Below, one piece after another: positions 46,839 through 58,722 of a stretch of DNA of 64,000 nt. This DNA comes from Vicia villosa (Eukaryota; Streptophyta; Magnoliopsida; Fabales; Fabaceae): positions 624,501-688,500 of the forward strand of contig NW_026705178.1 in assembly GCF_029867415.1 (NCBI RefSeq). The letters run 5' to 3'. Under the pieces are notes generated by a model, which saw only the letters and a program-made list of their open reading frames with translations, did not search any database and was not told the origin of the DNA. The position numbers were made by a program, and so were the translations under genes. Within the stretch, counting starts at the first letter, position 1, and the number at the start of each line of letters is the position of its first letter.

Positions 46839-48044
46839 TGTTAGAACAAGATTTGTTCTGATCAATATTCTTAGTTTTGATGATAACAAGGATATGAATT
46901 TTGTATGAGATAATGTGGTACTCTAATACTATGCAATTTCCGTTTCAGGAATTATACAAAGAGTATACACAAAATCAGCGCAAGAAGCACTGACTCAGAA
47001 GGTTCAGCATGCAGCATCAGAACATGGTCTGGCAAGACATCAGAAGATGGTCAAGCAGAATCAGAACATGGATCTATGGAAGCATCAGAAGAACTTGATA
47101 TCAGAAGCAGAAGCACTGAAGTTCTCATGGTATCACACTCAGAAGCAATTCAAGGTCAGAAGACAAGAAGATGCTCTGCACCAAGCTGTTTGACTCTGAT
47201 GATATTCAAACGTTGTTTACACAAACATCAGATCAGAAGCAAGTACTAGATGGCAGGCTACACTGACTGACAAAAGGAACGTTAGAATCTATTAAAGGCA
47301 ACGTCAGTAGACACAGCAAAAACAAGGCTCGAGGTAGTTGACAAAAGAGTGAAACATTAAATGCAATGCTGTACGGATTACGCAAAGCATTAAATGCTCC
47401 CAACGATCATCTTCTCAAGTGCCTATATATATGAAGTTCTGATGAGAAACAAAGTTACGAACTCTGAACCAAAACTTGCAGAAACGCTGTCAAATTCAAA
47501 AGCTCTCAAACTTCATCATCAAGCTCACTACATTGTTGTTGTAATATATTAGTGAGATTAAGCTTAAACTTAAGAGAAAATCACAGTTGTGATTATAGCT
47601 TTATAAGAAGCATTGTAACTCTTAAAAGAATTCATTTACATTAAGTTGTAAGAACTAGAGTGATCAGGTTGTTGATCAGGATACTCTAGCAAGTCTTAGC
47701 AGGTGTCTAAGCAGTTTGTAACTAGAGTGATCAGGTTGTGATCAGTATACTCTAGAAAGTCTTAAAGGGTATCTAAGCAGATTGTTCCTAGAGTGACCAG
47801 GTTGTGGTCAGAAGACTCTAGAAGACTTAGAAGTTGTCTAAGTGGAAAACCATTGTAATCTCGCGTGATTAGTGGATTAAATCCTCAGTTGAGGTAAATC
47901 ACCTTGTCAAGGGTGGACTGGAGTAGTTTTGTTAACAACGAACCAGGATAAAAATACTTGTGCAAGTTGTTTTTATCTTATAAGTCTTTAAACTACACTT
48001 ATTCAAACCCCCCCCCCCCTTGTTAAGTGTTTTTATATCCTTCA
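46839..48044 (+). repeat. 5' LTR of SIRE-like element
   Basis: 1206 bp from TGTTAGAACAAG to TATCCTTCA, two bases before the primer site. A TATA box lies at 47424-47431 (TATATATA). It contains three diverged copies of a 'CTAGAGTGATCAGGTTGTGATC' type unit (each under 25 bp) around 47658-47820 and a C13-14 run at 48008-48019. Confidence 0.88.
47424..47431 (+). promoter_or_regulatory. LTR TATA box
   Basis: TATATATA in GCCTATATATATGAAG; likely drives the genomic transcript of the element. Confidence 0.55.
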
Positions 48045-48046
48045 AT

Positions 48047-48060
48047 TGGCATCAGAGCGC
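48047..48060 (+). other. Primer-binding site, tRNA-Met type
   Basis: TGGCATCAGAGCGC; one mismatch from TGGTATCAGAGC, as is usual for SIRE-lineage elements. Confidence 0.85.
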
Positions 48061-48130
48061 CGGTTCTAAGGTGCAAGCACTTAACCGTGTTTAGAAAAGA
48101 TTCAGGAAGAGAAAAACGCTTCAGTAAAAG

Positions 48131-50043
48131 ATGGCTGGTGAAATTCCAACAAACGCACCTACATCCACATCTGGCTCTTCTGAGCAATACAATGGAAATT
48201 GTAACAATGGTTATACTAGACCACCAATATTTGATGGTGAAAACTTTGAATACTGGAAAGTTACTTTCTTGGTCTAGATGGTGAATTATGGGATCTTCTG
48301 ATGGATGGTTACAAACATCCAGTTAAAGCTACTGGCGTATGGCTTACCAGACAAGAAATGAATGATGATCAAAAGAAGCAATTCAAAAATCATCATAAAT
48401 GTAGGACTGTTTTGCTGAATGCTATCTCTCATGCTGAGTATGAGAAGATATCTAACAGGGAAACTGCCTATGATATATATGAGTCATTGAAAATGACCCA
48501 TGAGGGAAATGCTCAAGTCAAGGAGACTAAAGCTCTTGCTCTAATCCATAAATATGAAGCCTTCAAGATGGAGGACGATGAAAACATTGAGAAGATGTTC
48601 TCAAGATTTCAAACGCTAACTGTTGGATTAAGAGTTCTGGACAAAGGCTACACCAAGGTTGATCATGTAAAGAAGATCATCAGAAGCTTGCCCAGAAGAT
48701 GGGGTCCAATGGTGACTGCATTCAAGATTGCAAAGAATCTGAATGAGGTTTCTTTGGAAGAGCTAATCAGTGCCTTGAGAAGCCATGAGATAAAGCTGGA
48801 TGCAAACGAGCCTCAAAAGAAAGGTAAGTCTATTGCATTAAAATCTAATTTTAAAGAATGCACTAACGCTTTTGAGGCTGAAGAAGAAGATTCTGAAGAA
48901 TCAGAATCAGAAGAAAAAGATGAACTATCCATAATCTCCAAAAGGGTTAATCAACTCTGGAAAAGCAAGCAAAGAAGGTTCAAGAACTTCAGAAGTTCAA
49001 AGAAGCCTGAAAGAGGAGAATCTTCTGGTGGCAGAAGATCAGATAAGAAAAAAGTTGTCTGCTATGAGTGCAATGAGCATGGACACTTCAAGAATGAATG
49101 TTCAAAACTTCAGAAGGAGAATCCCAAAAAGAAGTTTCATAAGAAGAAAGGTCTTATGGCAACATGGGACGATTCTGAATCAGAATCAGACTCTGAAGGC
49201 GAGCAAACCAACTTTGCACTGATGGCCACAGAGGATGATGGATCAGAATCTACATCAGAATCAGATTCTGAAGAGGTATTTTATGAACTATCTAGAGATG
49301 AATTAGTTTCCAGTTTAACTGAACTTCTGGAACTCAAGACTCACCTTAGTATCAAATACAAAAAGCTGAGAAAGAAATTTGAATTTGAAACTAAGAAGCT
49401 GAAGTTGGAAAATTCTGAACTGAAGGAAAAAGTTTTAAAATTATCCAAAGATAGTGGATCTCCTTCTGGTTTAGAAAAATCCATTCCTAGTCTCAATCAT
49501 ATTCTGAAAGAATATGACTCGAGCTTCAGAAAGTTCTTATCTAGAAGTATTGGCAGAAGTCATATTGCTTCTATGATATATGGTGTTTCTGGAAACAGAA
49601 GGTTTGGTTTTGGCTATGAGGCTGATACCTCACATAAATTTGAACCCGTTGATGATTTGAAAATCACATACAAACCTTTGTATGATCAGTTCAAATATGG
49701 CCATGCACATGATATTAGGCTCACTTCTCATGCACAAAGTTTTAACACTGTACACACCAAGAAGCATGTGACACAACCTAAGAAATATCATGCTTTCAAA
49801 CCTAAAGAATATCATGTTATTCCTCCTGTTAACTATTATGCTAAACCCAAGTTCAATCAGAACTTGAGAAAGACTAACAAGAAAGGACCCAAGAAATTGT
49901 GGGTACCTAAGGAAAAGATTATTCCCGTTGCAGATATCATTGGCGGCAAAGAAGACAAAGGAAAACATGTCATGGTACCTGGACTCTGGGTGTTCTCGAC
50001 ACATGACCGGAAGAAGGTCTATGTTCCAAGACCTGGTGCTTAA
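48131..50043 (+). pseudogene. SIRE-like gag, frameshifted near its start
   Basis: The ATG at 48131 opens a frame with RPPIFDGENFEYWK but meets a TAG at 48275; the gag frame resumes near 48265 in another register (GLDGELWDLLMDGYKHP), so a small deletion has broken it. From there 580 codons are open. Features: UBN2-type gag core, zinc knuckle CYECNEHGHFKNEC (near 49060-49100), two acidic Ser/Glu-rich stretches, a Lys-rich coiled coil (about 49320-49450), and a tail that overlaps protease in another frame. Gag packages RNA in virus-like particles. Confidence 0.8.
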
Positions 50044-51505
50044 ATTTGCTGGAGAAGTCAAGTTTGGAGGAGATCAGAAGGGCAAGATTATTGGCTCTGG
50101 AACCATAAGTATTGGTAACTCTCCTTCTATATCTAATGTTCTTCTAGTAGATGGATTAGCTCATAATTTATTGTCCATAAGTCAATTGAGTGACAATGGT
50201 TATGACATAATCTTTAATCAAGAGTCTTGCAAGGCTGTAAGTCAGGAGGATGGCTCAATCCTATTTACAGGCAAGAGAAAGAACAACATTTATAAGACAG
50301 ATCTTCAAGAACTTAAGAATCAGAAGGTAACCTGCCTTATGTCTGTTTCTAAAGAGCAATGGGTCTGGCACAGAAGATTAGGACATGCTAGTTTGAGAAA
50401 GATTTCTCATATTAACAAACTAAATCTTGTCAGAGGACTCCCTAATCTGAAATACAAATCAGATGCTCTTTGTGAAGCATGTCAGAAGGGAAAGTTCTCC
50501 AAACCTGCATTCAAGTCTAAGAATGTTGTTTCTTCCTCAAGGCCGTTAGAACTCTTGCACATTGATCTGTTTGGCCCAGTCAAAACAGCATCTGCCAGAG
50601 GGAAGAAATATGGATTAGTCATCGTTGATGATTATAGCCGCTAGACATGGGTAAAGTTCTTAAGACACAAGGACGAGTCTCATTCATTGTTCTTTGAATT
50701 CTGCACTCAGATCCAATCTGAGAAGAAGTGCAAAATCATAAAGGTCAAAAGTGATCATGGTGGCGAATTTGAGAACAGATTCTTTGAGGAGTTCTTCAAA
50801 GAAAATGGTATTGCCCATGATTTCTCTTGTCCTAGAACTCCACAGCAAAATGGAGTTGTTGAACGAAAGAATAGGACTCTACAAGAAATGGCCAGAACCA
50901 GGATCAATGAGACCAATATGGCTAAGCACTTCTGGGCAGAAGCAATAAACACTGCATGCTATATTCAGAATAGAATCTCTATAATACCTATTCTAAATAA
51001 GACTCCTTATGAATTGTGGAAGAACAGAAAGCCCAACATTTCATATTTTCATCCTTTTGGATGTGTGTGTTTTATTCTGAATACTAAAGATCACCTTGGT
51101 AAGTTTGATTCTAAGGCACAAAAATGTTTTCTTCTTGGATATTCTGAACGCTCTAAAGGCTACAGAATATACAATACTGAAACATTGGTTGTAGAAGAAT
51201 CAATCAATATCAGGTTTGATGATAAGCTTGGTCTTGAAAAACCAAAGCAGTTTGAGAATTTTGCAGGTACAGATATTGACATATCAGAAGATGAAGAACC
51301 AAGAAGCAAAGCTCCAGAAGCTGAAAGTCTCAGAAGCAATGGATCAGAAGATCAAGTTGCTGCATCTTTAGAGAATCTCAAGATTTCTGAAGAGCCAACA
51401 ATCAGAAAATCATCTAGACTATCATCAGCTCATTCAGAAGATGTAATCCTTGGAAAGAAAGATGATCCTATCAGAACTAGATCATTTCTAAAGAATGAAA
51501 ATTAG
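49928..51505 (+). pseudogene. SIRE-like protease-integrase, one stop, RT lost
   Basis: Aspartic protease WYLDSGCSRHMTG (about 49968), GAG-pre-integrase WHRRLGHASLRK (about 50360), then integrase with D (HIDLFGPV), D (KSDHGGEFE) and E (VVERKNRTLQEMA). A TAG at 50641-50643 replaces the usual Trp in DDYSRWTW. The frame ends after the integrase tail (RKSSRL, then DPIRTRSFLKNEN) exactly where reverse transcriptase should begin. No YVDD or RNase H motif follows. Confidence 0.85.
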
Positions 51506-51583
51506 AAGCAGTGATCAGAATAAGAAGGTGTAAAGTCTATTCAGAACAACACAGCTGTCATCAATTAGTTTCTGATGGTGAAC

Positions 51584-51790
51584 ACGTGTTTGTACGGTTG
51601 GTAAAAAGCGTGCAGTTGAGGAGACGCCGCCCTAGGTAACTGTGCAAATCATTTCACTTTGTCACATTATCTCTCCTAACGTCATTTCTCATTAAATGCA
51701 TATTGATGTATTCTTTTTTTAATCATTTCTTTTAAAACAGTTTTCTTTTTACTTTAATTTTAATTTCTTTTTCAAACCTTTTAAATAACC
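51584..51790 (+). promoter_or_regulatory. Promoter-like region before env-like ORF
   Basis: Holds a G-box CACGTG (51584-51589) and a TATA-like TTTTAAATAA near 51778, followed by a CT-rich stretch (51793-51850) like a plant 5' leader, then the ATG at 51901. The order resembles an ordinary plant Pol II promoter. Function not shown. Confidence 0.4.
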
Positions 51791-51900
51791 CGCTTCATCT
51801 TCATTTCATCTTTTTCACTCTCTCTCCGTTTGTGTACCTCTCTCTCTGCATTTGTTTCCTTCAAACCCTAGTTTCTAATCTGAACTCAAGCATAATCATC

Positions 51901-54144
51901 ATGTATTCATCTTCAAGTTCATCAAGCCCAGCAGAAAGACTCACCTCTACTCAGATTCTTCTACGCAAGTATGGGTACGCCCCTCTGAAAACATGCATGA
52001 TTCCCACTGTCGAACTGGAAGTTCTTTATGAATCTGCTGTGGATGATGAAGAAGGTTGCACCGGTCCTCAACTTGGAACGGTTAACTGGTATCAGGTTGA
52101 ACAACAAATCTCTCTTGCTTTTGGAACTGAGTCTCATAAAACGGGTACTTTAAGGCCGTTTTATCAAGTATGGGCTGAGATTATTCTGGGTTCTCTTTAC
52201 CACAGAAAGAAGTTATTCTCCTCCTCCGCCTACATCAGTCCGGATCACAAGTATACTCTCTTATGCATTGGCAGAAAGATAGAACTCAACATCTCTCAAA
52301 TTCTGTTTGAGAATCTGAAAACTTCTATTGTTGAGTCAAGAGAAGAAGAAAGGGCAAAGTACCCTCATATTCCAAGGAACACTATTCCTTTCGCCAGAAT
52401 GGTATCTGACATTCTGACTGAAAGCAATTTGCTGGATTCCATCAGGACCCTTGATGCGTCCCAATTTCTTGGATTGGTTCAAGGTCCCGTCTTCAACGGT
52501 GTGGATTTGTTCAGACTTGATCTCATCCAGACGGTATCTTTTGTTGGTACAAGCTTTCCTGACATTCTGTCAAGAAGAGTTCCTGTTGAAGGTTTTGTCA
52601 CTTTGTTCCATCTAGAACTTCACAAGGCTGTCAAGCATCACTTGGAAGATTCTGTTAGGAAACAATCAGAAGTTGATCCTGCTTGGATCCGTGGCAGAGT
52701 ACTTCTGTCCAAAGCTGATCTTCAGAAGAAGGATCAGAAGAAACAACAGGCTAGGCTAAAAAGAAAGGCTCAAGAAGATGAGGTCAAGCAAGCCAAGAAG
52801 TAGAGGGTCACCTATGATCCTGACAAGGAGAACACTCCAGAATATAGGCAGCAGAAGATCAGAGATTCTTTTCGCACTCCCAGATCTGCAAATGCTCCTT
52901 CTGCAATAGTTACCAGACATGTTTTTACTCCTCCTTCTGTTCCTCAATCTTCTACCCAACCACCTCCTTCTGAACCACAAAACAACTTCTCTATACCAAA
53001 TCCTCTTCCACCTTCTTTTCCACTCCTGTCTTAAACCCTACACCTCTAAGTATCCATCCCCCAACTCCTTCTAATAAACCATCCTCATCAACCCCCATCA
53101 TAATAATTCCTTCTTCTCCTACCCCTATCACAGATATCCCTCCATCCTCAATCATCCCCACAGATGTCCCATCTTCCTCAAACACCACACCTCCACCTTC
53201 TCTATCCCATCCCCTACCTACTAGAAAATCCAACCCCTACTGCCTTCTCTACCCTGACTACAAATTCACCTTCAACCCACCTGAACCTGAACCCCATATC
53301 TGCCTGGAGTTGTTCAGACATGAGGTGATTAGCAGTCTGGACCTTCTGAAGGATGCTTTCCTCAATGGTCTTGATGATGTTTCTACGAGAAACCTCTGGA
53401 GAAGCTTTCGCCAGGATTTTCAAGTAGGAGCAATGGGAGTACAGAAGAGACTAGTGGCTGCTGCCCCTGGTTATGCTGGTTATCTTCTGGAGGGTGATAA
53501 TGGTATCTACTATCATCCCCTCAGAAACAGTGTTGCTGCTGAGGAGAAGCCGTTTGTGGATGAGTTGGAAAAAGCAAGAATTGCTGCTGGAATGGAAGCT
53601 AATTCTTGCAGGGATATTGTGGTCTGAAGACCTCAATATCCTGTTTTGCTTGGAGACTTCAGGACTCTCTTTGACTTTCTGAGGGAAAATCCTTCTGTGG
53701 AAGACCCAAGCTTGGTCATTCCAGAAGTGGTTGACTCACCAGAAGTTGAAGGACCTTCTGCTCCTAGGAATCTTGCTGCCATTCTCCAGGCACTTGAGAA
53801 TGGAGATTTTAAGGTTCCTGCTGCAGAGTATGGAGATGCTTCTATGTAAGAAGCAGATGCTGACGATCATGTTGCTGAAACAATTCCTGTTTGAGGAAAA
53901 TCCTGCAAATGATCTAACTATGGAAGTTGCGGATCACAGTGCCATTCATGTGGATAGAAGTTGTGAAGCTTCTTCTGATGAACCTTCCTGTCTTGCAAGG
54001 ACTCTGGAAGTTATTCAGAAGAACCAGGATGAGCAGAGATCAATCAACGCTGAGTTTCGTGCTTTCATGGAAAGGCAGAATGAGAGCAACAGTGGGATTC
54101 ATGATATGCTGGCCAAGATCATGTCGAAGCTAGGGTCATCTTAG
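51901..54144 (+). pseudogene. Env-like third ORF of SIRE-like element, broken
   Basis: The ATG at 51901 (MYSSSSSSSPAERL) opens 301 codons to a TAG at 52801, then same-frame sequence to 53034. A shift leads into a long Pro/Ser/Thr-rich linker (to about 53250), then a second conserved block (53260-53849; HEVISSLDLLKDAFLNG, YLLEGDNGIYYHPL, one TGA at 53625), another shift near 53890, and a coiled-coil C-terminus to 54144 (VIQKNQDEQRSINAEF region). Globular part, proline-rich linker, second domain and terminal coiled coil match the layout described for SIRE env-like ORFs. No clear signal peptide or strong membrane segment is visible, so 'envelope' is a label rather than a function. Confidence 0.6.
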
Positions 54145-55183
54145 ATTGAGTCTTAGTTGTTTTTCTCTTTTGCTTTGCTGCATCTGTTTTTGCATCTTCT
54201 TTTTCCCTTCCTCTTGTACTTCTGAACCTCTATTTCTATGAGCTTAATGACAATCATCCTTTTCTTCTATGTGCTTGTTTTGTTTTTCATCTGAATCTTT
54301 TATGTTTTTGATGTTATGACAAAAAGGGGGAGAAAATGTGATAAATGATCTGATTTATATTATCAGTTACTGGGAAGAAAGTCCCTACATTTCTAACAGA
54401 ACTTGCAAGATCTGTGTTTCTAAGTGTTTTGCAGGATTGAAGACAATCTTAAAGGCTCAACACCAGAAGCAAAACCATGAGGAAAAGCAATTCTATAAAG
54501 AATCAAGCTCTTGGAAACTGAAGCAAGCTGAGTGCTATGAAGCTTCAGAATCAGAAGCAAGAAGGAAGAATGTTATGATATTCTAATGATAGAATATGCT
54601 CTAACTTATTCTTGGCCCTTATATGCTCTGATATATTTGTTTAAGCTTTATTATATATGATCGGATGCAGTCTGTATGCTCTGATACATATTTTATGTCC
54701 TGATTCATTCATGCTGACTATTGTCGTTTAGTTTGTTTTGTAACATTTCAGGATGTAGAGATGCTCTGATGATGCTCTGGTACATTCAACAATGTTCTGA
54801 TACAATCTAGCATGAAATGACTCAAGAAGAAATTTAAGCCCTCAAGCTGTCCAATGGAAGCAAGAATCAAAAGCTATGAATATTATGCAGATCTAGGAAA
54901 CTCAAGTTCTGAAGCTGTCCTATGGAAGCAAGAATCAGAAGCTGTGAATGTTCTGAAGATATAAGCATATGTGAACATCTCTACTGAAATGCTCAGGGAA
55001 GTCTTTTATTTATAAAATTCTTCTAGTATTTATTTCTGGGGGAGATTATTTATCTCAGGGGGAGACACATTCACACATTGTCTATATGCTTATGCTATAA
55101 CTGTGTAATTGTCTTTAGCCGTCTGATATTCTGATTGCAAATTCATATCATTTATATATGTTTTTGTCATCATAAAAAAAGGG
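54145..55183 (+). other. 3' non-coding tract of SIRE-like element
   Basis: No protein. Contains AAAAGGGGGAGAAAAT (about 54323), CTGGGGGAGATT and AGGGGGAGACAC (about 55035-55065), resembling extra polypurine tracts, and repeated GAAGCAAGAATCARAAGCT units (54856 and 54920). Confidence 0.6.
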
Positions 55184-55290
55184 GAGATTGTTAGAACAAG
55201 ATTTGTTCTGATCAATATTCTTAGTTTTGATGATAACAAGGATATGAATTTTGTATGAGATAATGTGGTACTCTAATACTATGCAATTTC
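55184..55290 (+). repeat. Polypurine tract and truncated 3' LTR
   Basis: AAAAAAAGGGGAGA just before TGTTAGAACAAG at 55199. The following 92 bp match the start of the 5' LTR (46839-46930 region) essentially perfectly up to CTATGCAATTTC, where identity stops. Confidence 0.85.
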
Positions 55291-56149
55291 ATCATTCATC
55301 ATATAAAACTTTTAATTACTTGCACAACGCCCAAAACGGCACTAAGAAAGGATTCACGGATCAAAAGATACGCTGTTTTTAAGTTTTAGAAAAATTCACA
55401 CACAGCAAATTTCGCTCAGCGACGCAAGGCAGAAGCGAAATCCTTCAGACCCCCGCTTAGCGGACCTCTAGAAACGTCCAACAGAAGCGAACTACGTTAG
55501 GACCTCCGCTCAGCGGACCCCCTCCGCTCAGCGGACTTGCGATTTCAGCAAACCCCAAGTCTGTGACAGACCCTGCGATTTCACACCCTTTTCACCCAAA
55601 AACGATTCCAGACATCACATACAGGCATATAATCATCATACATTCAATTATACACCATAAAGCATCATTTAAACTCATTATTAACCAAATAGTTCACACA
55701 ATTATCATCAATTCAAACCAATTATAACACCCTAACCTAACAATCTCAATGTCTAATTGAATCAATCCATACATAATTCTACCTATTACCTAAGACCACA
55801 TGATAGGTACTAAAAGGAAGAGTCCCCCCTTACCTTGATGAATTTCTTGAATGCTCTCCTTCTGGTTTCATGTTCTTGCCTCTTTCTCTTCTCTTTCCCT
55901 TTTCACGTGTTCTTCCTTTCTCCCCAAATGGTTCCTTTTTCTTATTTTATGAAAATAAAATAAAATAAAATATCACAACTTAGTAAAAGGCCTAACCAAT
56001 TAGCACCCCTCTTTTACTAACATCACACCATAAGCCCAATAGCCCTTATTCCATCATTTTCCAATTAAATCTAAATAAAATACTAAAATTCCAATTATTT
56101 AATTTAAATCCAAATTAAATTAATGAACTGAAATTATGGGGTGTTACAT
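55291..56149 (-). repeat. Gypsy-type LTR fragment
   Basis: On the minus strand begins TGTAACACCCCATAATTTC (56149), a typical Ty3/gypsy LTR start, and runs about 860 bp to the break in the SIRE-like 3' LTR. It contains CCGCTGAGCGGA-type repeats (near 55455-55540). No internal region or partner LTR is present, so it is a truncated or solo LTR. Confidence 0.55.
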
Positions 56150-57464
56150 GTTCCATACTGTGTTAAGTAGGGTGTGAGTTGTAAGTTTTTCGTTTCAACC
56201 ACGGTCTGGAAACTGTTATTGTAAGGCAGGCGCGCACCACATATCACAATGGTTATTCTTATAAATCGTTTTGATATATACACGTAGGTATTGGGTTTGA
56301 AACCCATCTGCAGCAAATAATTTAAAACATAAATTACTTTTGATCACGGTTACAATAGATAAATGTTGTTAAAAGTACACCCAGAGTTTATTATATAATA
56401 TGTAGATTGTTTGTTTTTCCAAACACCTCAATAAAGAAATACAAGCATTCAAATTGATGAAGAAGTCTATAATCTGAAAAATAACTATTATCGAAAACCA
56501 ACTTAAACAAACCATTGTTTTCTGATTGCATGCGTCTCGTCGTTCATTTCATGTTCTATTACATATAGATTGTGGTTTATTCGTCTAGCTCCTTCGATAC
56601 ATCGATATCTTCGATTATAGTTAAATATAAATAACAACAAGGCATTGGATAATCTGCCTCGTCATCATCACTTATCATTGTAATTTTTATGATGATAGAT
56701 CATCATAAAAATTAAGATGATAAGTGTAGATGACAAGGTAGATTATCCAATTAATTGTTATTATTGCCAACGATTCTCCTCTAAGACAATCCACCAAACG
56801 ATGAACCCAAGCTGGGCAAGGGGTGTCGTAAAAAACCTACCCGTTGTCACACTAGAACACATTTTGTCAAGCCAAAGAAAAAATATTTTTTTTTGTAAAA
56901 TTGTTTAAGTCTCTTACTAGAAAAAAAGTAAAAAATATGTTGTTTCTATTTTTATTATATTATTAAAATAATAATTAAATATTATATTAAAATGAATTAA
57001 TAGTTAAAATAATTATTACTAATATTTATACTTTAAAATATTATTTATTAATTCAAATAAATAAAAAATGAAAAGAAAAAAAAGCTCTTCACAAGATCGG
57101 TCAAGGGTTGGCCGAACCACGACTGAGAAAAAACAGTTTCACATGATCATGCAATAGTTGGACGAACCTTTCCTAAAAAAGTGACACATTAATTTATTTT
57201 TTTTAACTTGGGACATATAGGTATATTGTTTTCATATTTTTGGCGTATTAGTAAAAAAAATCCTAATTGTCATCTAACATCAATTTCAAAGGTTATATAT
57301 ACCACTGTATGGTGTATTAAACATTAAGAACATTTTCCAGGCTTAGCACACTAATACTGAAAAAGGAATGTTACAATCTTCTCTTAGATAAGAAATTGTC
57401 TTCTTAAAATTTACATGAAGTGAACTACCATTTTCATTTGTTAGTCTATAGTGATGATATTGGC
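56150..57464. other. Spacer with a small foldback element
   Basis: No gene seen. An inverted repeat of about 57 bp per arm lies at 56636-56758 (GGCATTGGATAATCTGCCTC mirrored near 56735-56755) and is probably a small MITE. The rest is AT-rich. Confidence 0.5.
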
Positions 57465-57924
57465 ATCCAAATTAGTCAATAGTCTTATCGAATGATAAAT
57501 CTACTAAATATTAAAATAGAGATTTGGTATAGTAAATATTACCTCTACTATTTTTTATAAGAGACAGCTGAGTCAATAAAAATTGATTTATTTGACTAAT
57601 ATATGAAAAATAAATATATTAACATTTGTTGAATCAAGTGTCTTTTATAAAAGAGAAACGGACAAATGTACTTTATATTAAAATTAAATAATTTATTATT
57701 ATTTTTTCAAAAATAACGCATTAAATATTAATTTTTTTTATAAAATATTTCTTTTTGACCAAAATAACGCATTTAACATTAAAAGAATTTATCAAATATT
57801 TCTTTTTGACCAAAACAAACTATCCCATTTAACCCTATTTAAAATTGATTCCAGTAACTGATAACTCCACTACTTGTCTATATAGATAGCCCATAACCAT
57901 TTGTTGATGATTTATCAAGGTAAC
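57465..57924 (+). promoter_or_regulatory. DEFL3 promoter and upstream region
   Basis: TATA box in CTATATAGAT (57879-57888), about 45 bp before the ATG. Two W-box cores TTGACC (57755-57760 and 57806-57811) lie in a duplicated block ATTTCTTTTTGACCAAAA; DEFL1 has one. A small TIR-bearing MITE (about 57535-57672, TTTTTTATAAGAGACA to TCTTTTATAAAAGAGA) lies further up and is shared with 4650-4790 and 12640-12800. Confidence 0.6.
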
Positions 57925-58484
57925 ATGGCTACCCATATCAACCATCTGTTTATTTTCATTGCAATTGTGTGTATCGTTTCCATTTTCACTCAAGGTATCA
58001 TACATGTTATTTTCATAATTTATTTTGATTTAGATTTTGATTTAAAACTAGTTATAGTGTAATTGTATCTCTATCAAAACATATAAACAAATAAATCATT
58101 TTATGAGAATGCTATTTTATTTTATGATGTTCGAATACTATGTTAAAACATAAAAGAATGCATATAAAAACAATTGCAATTATTTTATTTTTTTCTTTTA
58201 AATCTGTAGTAAAATCCTGAAAAATATATATTAGTTAATATAATTATAATTCTCTAATATTTATAAATTTTATATATATGTGGTATTAATTTCTGAATAT
58301 AATAATAGGCACATGTAAAGTGGATGGTATAACAGAAACAACTAATGATTTTTCACCGCAAGACTGTGAGAAAGATCCTACTATATGTCCAAATCATCCT
58401 GAAGAATGTAATAAGAGTTGTATAAGGAAGGGTATTCGTTACCATAATGGTTGTCAAGGAAATCTATGTTGCTGCGGAGCATAA
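57925..58484 (+). CDS. DEFL3: secreted defensin-like cysteine-rich peptide
   Basis: Two exons: 57925-57994 (70 nt) and 58309-58484, encoding 81 residues. Signal peptide MATHINHLFIFIAIVCIVSI and a few more residues; the intron again sits at the signal/mature boundary. The mature part keeps C-x6-C-x6-C-x3-C-x10-C-x4-C-C-C and ends CCCGA; it is roughly half identical to DEFL1. It has an additional, ninth cysteine three residues into the mature part (GTCKV, where DEFL1 has GTYKV), which could be unpaired or link two molecules. Same expected secretory fate as DEFL1; biological role unknown. Confidence 0.87.
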
Positions 58485-58722
58485 CACATTTATGTCTACA
58501 AATTATGTACAAATATTATCTTTATGGCTATGGCTACCATTCAAATTAAATAAAAATAATACTTTTTTTTTAGTACATAGTCCAAACAAAATTTTAAAAT
58601 AATTTATTGTGAATTCATGTGATGTATGTGTGGTATGATATGGGGGTAGTGTTGGATTAAGGTGATAATTCAAACTATTTAAATTTAAATAATTGAGTTA
58701 TAATGATAATAATAATTAAAAT

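Larger units (their letters stand above)
46839..55290 (+). mobile_element. SIRE/Maximus-like Ty1/copia element without RT-RNase H
   Basis: Plus-strand element: 5' LTR 46839-48044, primer site, gag (48131-50043), protease and integrase (to 51505), then a sudden jump to a promoter-like region and an env-like ORF (51901-54144), a non-coding tract with GGGGGAG motifs, polypurine tract 55184-55198 and the first 92 bp of the 3' LTR. Reverse transcriptase and RNase H are missing altogether, so it depends on helper enzymes. The rest of the 3' LTR has been replaced by another LTR fragment (55291 on). Confidence 0.85.
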
